20,148 nt of DNA from contig DGRP01000137.1 in assembly GCA_002391065.1 (NCBI GenBank), positions 1-20,148 of the forward strand, given 5' to 3'. The notes under the pieces were generated by a model. That model saw nothing but the letters and a program-made list of their open reading frames with translations. It had not been told where the DNA came from and made no database searches. Below, piece by piece: positions 15,854 to 20,148 of the stretch; the stretch's first letter is position 1; every line of letters starts with the position of its first letter. This stretch comes from Ruminococcus sp. UBA4385. GTDB lineage: Bacteria; Bacillota_A; Clostridia; Oscillospirales; Ruminococcaceae. The position numbers and the translations under genes were made by a program.

Positions 15854-17293
15854 ATGACGACTAATGAGTTAAAAAAGGCTGTGTTGCAGGCTAAGCTCGG
15901 CGACAAAAGCAGCTGGGACTGCTTATATAATGAGTTTGAGAAAAAAATATATGAGCTTGCACTTAAATACGTACAGGACTCTCAGACAGCCGAGGATATA
16001 CGCTCCGAGACATTTGTTACGGCTATGGAGAAGGTAAGTGAGCTCAATGATGATGCCTCTTTCGGGAGTTGGTTGTACACTATAGCATATCATAAAAGTA
16101 TAGATCATCTGCGTGATGAGAAAGCTATAGTCCGTATCAATGAGATAGATGAGCTTGACGAGCCTGTTATGCTCCCCGAGGATATCACAGAAAACAAGGA
16201 AACTCAAGAAGAACTCAGGAGCATCATAAGCAGTCTGAAGCCCGATATGCGAACTGCTGTGATAATGTACTATTTCCAGCAGAAGAACATTTCTGACGTT
16301 GCGCAGGAACTCGGACTTACAAACAATGCCGCCAAACAAAAGCTTTTTCAAGCGAGGAAAAAGATAAGAAAGGGTGTTGAAAAGCTCGCAGGGGGCGGAG
16401 TGCTGCTTGCAGCAATACCTATGGAGGCTGTGCTTGAAAGTGTTCTGAGCAAAGAAGTCATCGGGGCGTCGGCTGCTAGGATAAGCTTCGGGACTGCCAA
16501 AATAGCTGCTGCCGCTGCCGCAGGCGTGATAGCCTTCACTGTGCCGACAGTATTGTTTCTTAACGATAATGATCGTCACCACAAGAATGACAGCAGCTCT
16601 TCTACAGACAGCATCTATATCAAAAAAAATGCAATAATTCCCGATGTTCGCTATATGGACTATGATCAAGCTGCCCAAAAGCTAAGTGATCTCGGATTCA
16701 AGGCGATCGAGCATAAGAATACTGTTGACCTCGCAGCTAAGAAAGGTGAAGCGGCAGGAACTTCGCCTCTCGGCGGAACAAGCTACGATATCAACAAGAG
16801 CGTTACCTTATATGAAGCTCTTGACAGCGGTATGAGCGACTCTTACATTGATGAAATGAGAGGAAATGTGAAACAGCAGGAATACTCAGAAGAGATTTTT
16901 GACGGCATTTTTTCATATCCTGCCGAGCAGATAAGCTTTATTCCCGAGTATAAACAAGACGAGAACGAAAAAGCAAAATATGACCGTATAATGATAGATT
17001 TTGAGATATTGCCGGAACTTATCTGCGATGAAAGCGACGTTAAACAATATGAACCTACGCTGGAATACAATGACGGAACTGTCACTTATCCGCTTGGGAG
17101 GGGTTCGATCTTGACTTTTACAGGAATTGAAGATACTACGTGGTATATCTTTTACGCAGACGGTACACCCGATTCGGCTAAGCTGTTTTTCACCGATATT
17201 CATACCAACGAGAAGCTGTTCTACGGAACATATTTCTTTAACTACGGCACTAAGCAGATATTATTTGTCAGTGCGATCGATAAGAACGAATAG
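15854..17293 (+). CDS. ECF-type sigma factor fused to membrane helix and extracytoplasmic PASTA domain
   Basis: This 479-residue protein has an ECF sigma-70 N-terminal half. Sigma region 2 covers about 18-90, with AEDIRSETFVTAMEK and FGSWLYTIAYHKSIDHLR; sigma region 4 covers about 118-176, with the helix-turn-helix NISDVAQELGLTNNAAKQKLFQARKK (residues about 145-170). A short amphipathic stretch (183-203) leads to one transmembrane helix (about 213-236) rich in Ala. The basic residues before it place the sigma domains in the cytoplasm. Outside are a polar Ser/Asp linker, one PASTA domain (about 258-322; IPDVRYMDYDQAAQKLSDLG) and an unrecognised beta-rich domain (about 340-479). PASTA domains in PrkC-type kinases and some PBPs bind cell-wall material. 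AAAGGAG lies 6 bases before the ATG. No separate anti-sigma gene is next to it, so the fused part may do that job. Its target genes are unknown. Confidence 0.88.
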   Translation: MTTNELKKAVLQAKLGDKSSWDCLYNEFEKKIYELALKYVQDSQTAEDIRSETFVTAMEKVSELNDDASFGSWLYTIAYHKSIDHLRDEKAIVRINEIDELDEPVMLPEDITENKETQEELRSIISSLKPDMRTAVIMYYFQQKNISDVAQELGLTNNAAKQKLFQARKKIRKGVEKLAGGGVLLAAIPMEAVLESVLSKEVIGASAARISFGTAKIAAAAAAGVIAFTVPTVLFLNDNDRHHKNDSSSSTDSIYIKKNAIIPDVRYMDYDQAAQKLSDLGFKAIEHKNTVDLAAKKGEAAGTSPLGGTSYDINKSVTLYEALDSGMSDSYIDEMRGNVKQQEYSEEIFDGIFSYPAEQISFIPEYKQDENEKAKYDRIMIDFEILPELICDESDVKQYEPTLEYNDGTVTYPLGRGSILTFTGIEDTTWYIFYADGTPDSAKLFFTDIHTNEKLFYGTYFFNYGTKQILFVSAIDKNE

Positions 17294-17295
17294 AA

Positions 17296-17330
17296 AAAAG
17301 CAGGCAGTCAACGCTGTCTGCTTTTACTTT
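17296..17330. terminator. Bidirectional terminator between sigma gene and mini-membrane gene
   Basis: AAAAGCAGGCAG (17296-17307) pairs with CTGTCTGCTTTT (17314-17325), 12 pairs with one G-U, around a 6-base loop. The A and T ends give a U-rich tail on either strand. It serves the + strand sigma gene and the - strand kinase/peptide unit, whose final stop codon lies inside the repeat. Confidence 0.9.
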
Positions 17331-17464
17331 AATATCTCATCATAGAAGTACATTTCATCTGCGGTGTAGGGCTTATCCTTTGGCTTTTGCTTTTTGGCGG
17401 GGAAGAAGATAAGCCTTATTATCTGAAGCGGTAATGTGATAAGGTAAAATAATAGTTTAAGCAT
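17324..17464 (-). CDS. 46-residue membrane peptide coupled to the kinase gene
   Basis: A 46-codon frame starts at ATG 17462-17464, inside the last codons of the kinase gene (8-base overlap ATGCTTAA), after a G-rich GGGGGG stretch about 5 bases upstream that can serve as a ribosome site. The product begins MLKLLFYLITLPLQ and has one hydrophobic helix (about 1-21). A Lys/Pro-rich segment (PAKKQKPKDKP) and an acidic, aromatic tail (YTADEMYFYDEILK) follow. Codon choice looks natural and the stop is at the bidirectional terminator. I recognise no family. Stop/start overlap argues for real, coupled translation. It could be an immunity or antitoxin-like partner, a membrane tether, or an unrelated small protein. 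Confidence 0.6.
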   Translation of the reverse strand: MLKLLFYLITLPLQIIRLIFFPAKKQKPKDKPYTADEMYFYDEILK

Positions 17465-18026
17465 ACGTTCCCCCCAGATACGCCCTTAATTCTTTCAGCC
17501 AGTCAGGGACATTCTCAGTCTTCACGATCAATGTGCCGTTTTTATATTCCGCGATCTCTGCAAAGCCGTTCTCATTATCATAAAAGCGCACCTCATTACA
17601 GTACGGCAAAACCTTGGAAAGGTCTTCAAACCGCTTGGCAAAGCGCCTTTCAACATCTGAGCTTGCTATATTATGACCGCCCTTGCGGACACGGTTTTCA
17701 ATTCTGATAATGCTTTCATCAGAGGTATTGACACCAATATAATAAAGCCTAACAAAATAATCAAGTTCACGGGCTTTTTTGATCGTTTTAACTGTTCGTA
17801 CACCTGACAGCGTGGTCTCCTGAGTGAAATTTATGCCCTTATCAAGACAATCATTTACAAGCTTAATAGCCTTCTTGCCGCCTGCTATCCTGTCTCCGCA
17901 TAATTCGGCAGTTATTTTGTCTGTGTCTATAATCTGCCCAAGCTCAGTACTCTCGGCAGATAGCACACCCGACAAGCTGCTTTTTCCAACTCCGTTCACT
18001 CCGCCGATAATCGTGAATATTTTCAA
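17457..18026 (-). CDS. Zeta-toxin-like P-loop kinase / AAA ATPase (COG4185 type)
   Basis: This 189-residue P-loop protein starts MKIFTIIGGVNGVGKSSLSG, with Walker A GVNGVGKS at about 9-16. Other conserved points are DTDKITAE (about 34-41), the ETTLSG segment (about 74-79) and RIENRVRKGGHNI (about 106-118), which match the small predicted ATPases related to zeta toxin and chloramphenicol phosphotransferase. Zeta toxins phosphorylate UDP-N-acetylglucosamine, but many relatives of this type are uncharacterised and the substrate cannot be read here. Translation starts at a TTG (18024-18026) 6 bases after GGAGGG; there is no later usable start before Walker A. No epsilon-type antitoxin lies upstream. 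A coupled 46-residue membrane peptide follows. It has its own promoter and runs against the sigma gene. Confidence 0.8.
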   Translation of the reverse strand: MKIFTIIGGVNGVGKSSLSGVLSAESTELGQIIDTDKITAELCGDRIAGGKKAIKLVNDCLDKGINFTQETTLSGVRTVKTIKKARELDYFVRLYYIGVNTSDESIIRIENRVRKGGHNIASSDVERRFAKRFEDLSKVLPYCNEVRFYDNENGFAEIAEYKNGTLIVKTENVPDWLKELRAYLGGTYA

Positions 18027-18051
18027 GACAAGCCCTCCCCTCTGTTCTTAT

Positions 18052-18080
18052 ATAATAGCACATCTCGGCGGCAAAGTCAA
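18052..18080 (-). promoter_or_regulatory. Sigma-A promoter of the kinase/mini-membrane-peptide unit
   Basis: On the minus strand TTGACT (18075-18080) and TATTAT (18052-18057) are 17 bases apart, giving a start near 18045 and a leader of about 20 bases with the GGGGAGGG ribosome site. It is divergent from the ileS promoter, with about 46 bases between the two -35 boxes. Confidence 0.82.
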
Positions 18081-18126
18081 TAAAAGCAAAAGCACAAAAA
18101 ATTCACGCAATTTCTTATTTCTGCGC

Positions 18127-18155
18127 TTGACAAATCATCGCAAATGTGCTAAACT
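18127..18155 (+). promoter_or_regulatory. Sigma-A promoter of the ileS T-box transcript
   Basis: A perfect TTGACA (18127-18132) and TAAACT (18150-18155) are 17 bases apart. Transcription would begin near 18162, just before the T-box leader. Confidence 0.85.
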
Positions 18156-18161
18156 ATATGC

Positions 18162-18400
18162 ATATATGTAAAGGCTATGACGAAGAGAGTAGGCATTTAG
18201 TGAAAGTCAAAGCGAGCCGCCGTTGGTGTGAGGGCGGTATGATTAGCTTTCTGCCGAAGATCACTTTATCAGCTGCGCACCGAATTACAGTAGGCTGCGA
18301 CGTTTTTTCCTGCGTTATAGGGAACGCATATAAATGTATGCTGAATGGGTGGTTGCGATTGCTTCGGGCTTTCGTCCTTTTCGGGGCGAGGGCTTTTTTT
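18162..18400 (+). ncRNA. T-box riboswitch, isoleucine-specific
   Basis: This leader senses uncharged tRNA-Ile and controls ileS. Stem I has a distal hairpin CCGCC/GGCGG with the conserved GGTGTGA loop, an AAAGC/GCTTT helix, and a specifier loop formed by AGTA (18188-18191) against GAAG followed by ATC. The specifier codon is therefore ATC (Ile) at 18260-18262, followed by the usual A. Stem II shows the paired ACCGAA and AGTAGG motif. Stem III is GCGTT/AACGC. The T-box bulge region reads AATGGGTGGTTGCG (18344-18357); TGGT fits the ACCA end of a tRNA with discriminator A. The antiterminator helix (GCGA with TCGT, 18372-18375) excludes the terminator. ORFs read through this region are accidental. 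Confidence 0.95.
18368..18400 (+). terminator. T-box-controlled terminator before ileS
   Basis: GCTTTCGTCC (18368-18377) pairs with GGGCGAGGGC (18384-18393) in 10 pairs, three of them G-U, around a 6-base loop. Seven T follow. The 5' arm overlaps the bases needed for the antiterminator. Confidence 0.92.
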
Positions 18401-18440
18401 ATTGCCTCCCTGTAAGCAAAATAATGAAAGGATGAGTTTA

Positions 18441-20148
18441 GTGTACAAAAAAGTGGACACCAATCTGAACTTTGTTCAGAGGGAAAAGGAAGTCGAAAAG
18501 TTCTGGGACGAGAACGGCATCTTTGAGAAGAGCATCGACACCCGCAAAAAGGGCGAATCTTATGTTTTTTATGACGGCCCTCCGACTGCTAACGGAAAGC
18601 CGCACATCGGCCATGTGCTGACCCGTGCTATCAAGGATATGATCCCGAGATACCACACTATGAAGGGCGCTATGGTTCCGAGAAAGGCAGGCTGGGACAC
18701 TCACGGACTGCCTGTTGAGCTTGAGGTCGAAAAAATGCTCGGTCTTGACGGCAAGGATCAGATCGAGGAATACGGTCTTGAGCCCTTCATCGAGAAGTGC
18801 AAGGAGAGCGTATGGAAATACAAGGGAATGTGGGAGGATTTCTCAGGAACTGTAGGCTTCTGGGCTGACATGGAGAACCCCTATGTTACCTATCACAATG
18901 ATTTTATCGAGTCCGAGTGGTGGGCTCTCAAACAGATATATGACAAGGGTCTGCTTTACAAGGGCTTCAAGATAGTTCCTTACTGCCCGAGATGCGGAAC
19001 TCCCCTTTCATCTCACGAGGTAGCTCAGGGATATAAGCTCGTTAAGGAGCGCTCAGCTATCGCAAGATTTAAGATAAAGGGCAAGGACGAGTACTTCCTC
19101 GCTTGGACCACAACTCCGTGGACTCTGCCCTCGAACGTGGCTCTCTGCGTAAACCCGAATGAGACCTATTGCAAGGTAAAGGCTGCTGACGGCTACACCT
19201 ACACAATGGCTCAGGCTCTGCTGGATACAGTTCTCGGACCGCTTGCTAAGGACGGCTCTCCTGCTTATGAGGTTCTTGAAAGCTGCACAGGTAAAGACCT
19301 TGAATATACCGAGTATGAACCCCTGTTTGAGTGCTCGGGCATTGCTGCTCAGAAGCAGAACAAGAAGGCTCACTTTGTTACCTGCGACAACTACGTTACC
19401 ATGTCAGACGGTACAGGTATAGTTCATATTGCTCCTGCCTTCGGTGAGGACGACTCCCGTATCGGCAAAAACTACGATCTGCCTTTCGTGCAGTTTGTTG
19501 ACGGAAAGGGCAACATGACCGAGGAAACTCCTTTTGCAGGTCTCTTTGTAAAGGACGCTGACCCCGAGGTTCTTAAAGACCTTGACAAAAGCGGAAAGCT
19601 CTTCTCAGCGCCTAAGTTTGAGCATGACTATCCTCATTGCTGGAGATGTAATTCTCCTCTTATCTACTATGCAAGAGATACCTGGTTCATCAAGATGACT
19701 GATGTAAAGGACAGGCTGATTGCTAACAACAACACTATCAACTGGATACCCGAGAGCATAGGTACAGGCCGTTTCGGTGACTGGCTGAAAAATGTTCAGG
19801 ACTGGGGCATTTCCAGAAACAGATACTGGGGCACACCTCTCAACATCTGGGAGTGTGAGTGCGGCTGCCGCCATTCTATCGGTTCTATCGAGGAGCTGAA
19901 GTCGATGTCTGACAACTGCCCCGAGGATATAGAGCTGCACCGCCCATTCATCGACGCTGTTACTATCAAGTGCCCTGAATGCGGCAAGCAGATGAAGCGT
20001 GTTCCCGAGGTAATTGACTGCTGGTTCGATTCGGGCTCTATGCCTTTTGCGCAGCATCACTATCCTTTTGAGAACAAGGAGCTGTTTGAGTCGCAGTTCC
20101 CTGCTGACTTCATTTCAGAAGCCGTTGACCAGACAAGAGGCTGGTTCT
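18441..20148 (+). CDS. ileS: Isoleucyl-tRNA synthetase, type 2 (partial, runs off right edge)
   Basis: The first 569 residues of IleRS, a class I synthetase that charges tRNA-Ile. Its signature HIGH is at residues 55-58 ([11 protein letters not shown]). The sequence [18 protein letters not shown], the [16 protein letters not shown] block and the [20 protein letters not shown] cysteine motif are typical of the type 2 (eukaryote-like) IleRS. This type is generally less sensitive to mupirocin than type 1; that is family knowledge, not shown here. The editing domain is visible ([10 protein letters not shown] and [15 protein letters not shown]). KMSKS and the C-terminal domain lie beyond the window. 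The start is GTG at 18441 with AAAGG 9 bases before it; an in-frame ATG at 18432 abuts that AAAGG and is unlikely. It is under the T-box directly upstream. Confidence 0.96.
   Translation, partial: MYKKVDTNLNFVQREKEVEKFWDENGIFEKSIDTRKKGESYVFYDGPPTANGKPHIGHVLTRAIKDMIPRYHTMKGAMVPRKAGWDTHGLPVELEVEKMLGLDGKDQIEEYGLEPFIEKCKESVWKYKGMWEDFSGTVGFWADMENPYVTYHNDFIESEWWALKQIYDKGLLYKGFKIVPYCPRCGTPLSSHEVAQGYKLVKERSAIARFKIKGKDEYFLAWTTTPWTLPSNVALCVNPNETYCKVKAADGYTYTMAQALLDTVLGPLAKDGSPAYEVLESCTGKDLEYTEYEPLFECSGIAAQKQNKKAHFVTCDNYVTMSDGTGIVHIAPAFGEDDSRIGKNYDLPFVQFVDGKGNMTEETPFAGLFVKDADPEVLKDLDKSGKLFSAPKFEHDYPHCWRCNSPLIYYARDTWFIKMTDVKDRLIANNNTINWIPESIGTGRFGDWLKNVQDWGISRNRYWGTPLNIWECECGCRHSIGSIEELKSMSDNCPEDIELHRPFIDAVTIKCPECGKQMKRVPEVIDCWFDSGSMPFAQHHYPFENKELFESQFPADFISEAVDQTRGWF

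Noticed and set aside
15923..16678. A 251-codon open frame on the minus strand opposite the sigma-PASTA gene
   Set aside because: The + strand here encodes clear sigma region 2, region 4, a membrane helix and the start of the PASTA domain; the antisense frame has no family features.
18146..18415. An 89-codon open frame on the + strand before ileS
   Set aside because: It runs through the T-box riboswitch and its terminator, whose RNA motifs fully explain the sequence.
18432..18440. ATG at 18432 as the ileS start
   Set aside because: It directly abuts the AAAGG ribosome site; the GTG at 18441 has correct spacing and gives the family N-terminus [11 protein letters not shown].
1..20148. CRISPR arrays, insertion sequences, phage genes, attachment sites
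   Set aside because: No regularly spaced repeats, no transposase or integrase motifs and no flanking direct repeats were seen on either strand.

Overview
The window looks like the chromosome of a Gram-positive anaerobe of the class Clostridia, probably a Ruminococcus/Oscillospiraceae-type gut bacterium. The evidence is the clostridial/Bacillus gene orders (gdpP-rplI-dnaB, tilS-ftsH, ymdB-spoVS), RNase J in place of RNase E, PcrA, SpoVS, a T-box leader on ileS, strong Shine-Dalgarno sequences and TTGACA/TATAAT promoters. I see no insertion sequence, phage gene or CRISPR array. This is mostly core genome with a few accessory genes.

Layout. Bases 10-2429 (+) hold a tight four-gene unit: two small membrane proteins of unknown function, a flavin-reductase-like FMN protein, and a secreted zinc-dependent phospholipase C with an extra C-terminal domain. 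It ends in a bidirectional terminator. Bases 2480-12805 (-) are a long run of housekeeping genes read leftward: rnj, gdpP, rplI, dnaB, tilS, ftsH, ymdB and spoVS. rnj to tilS look like one transcription unit (gaps of 54, 18 and 5 bp, then an overlap). ftsH probably ends at its own terminator, and spoVS has a good sigma-A promoter of its own. Bases 12806-13253 are a divergent regulatory region. It carries a very good promoter for rnj, a 249-nt rnj leader with a possible 31-codon upstream ORF and mutually exclusive hairpins, and an extended -10 promoter for pcrA. Then on the + strand come pcrA, a tRNA-Lys(UUU) gene with a consensus promoter and terminator, and a 479-residue protein that joins an ECF-type sigma factor to a membrane helix and an extracytoplasmic PASTA domain. 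On the - strand, 17324-18026, are a zeta-toxin-like P-loop kinase and a translationally coupled 46-residue membrane peptide that is too short for standard ORF listings. From 18127 on, a promoter, an Ile-specific T-box riboswitch and the first 569 codons of a type-2 isoleucyl-tRNA synthetase run off the right edge.

How the genes fit together. The central minus-strand block covers RNA turnover (RNase J, YmdB), c-di-AMP breakdown (GdpP), translation (L9, TilS), replication (DnaB) and membrane proteolysis (FtsH). The items most worth a second look are the membrane-anchored sigma-PASTA fusion with a possible self-recognised ECF promoter, the attenuator-like leader of rnj with its uORF, and the kinase/mini-membrane-protein pair. 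All functional calls come from reading motifs in the sequence; no database search was possible.
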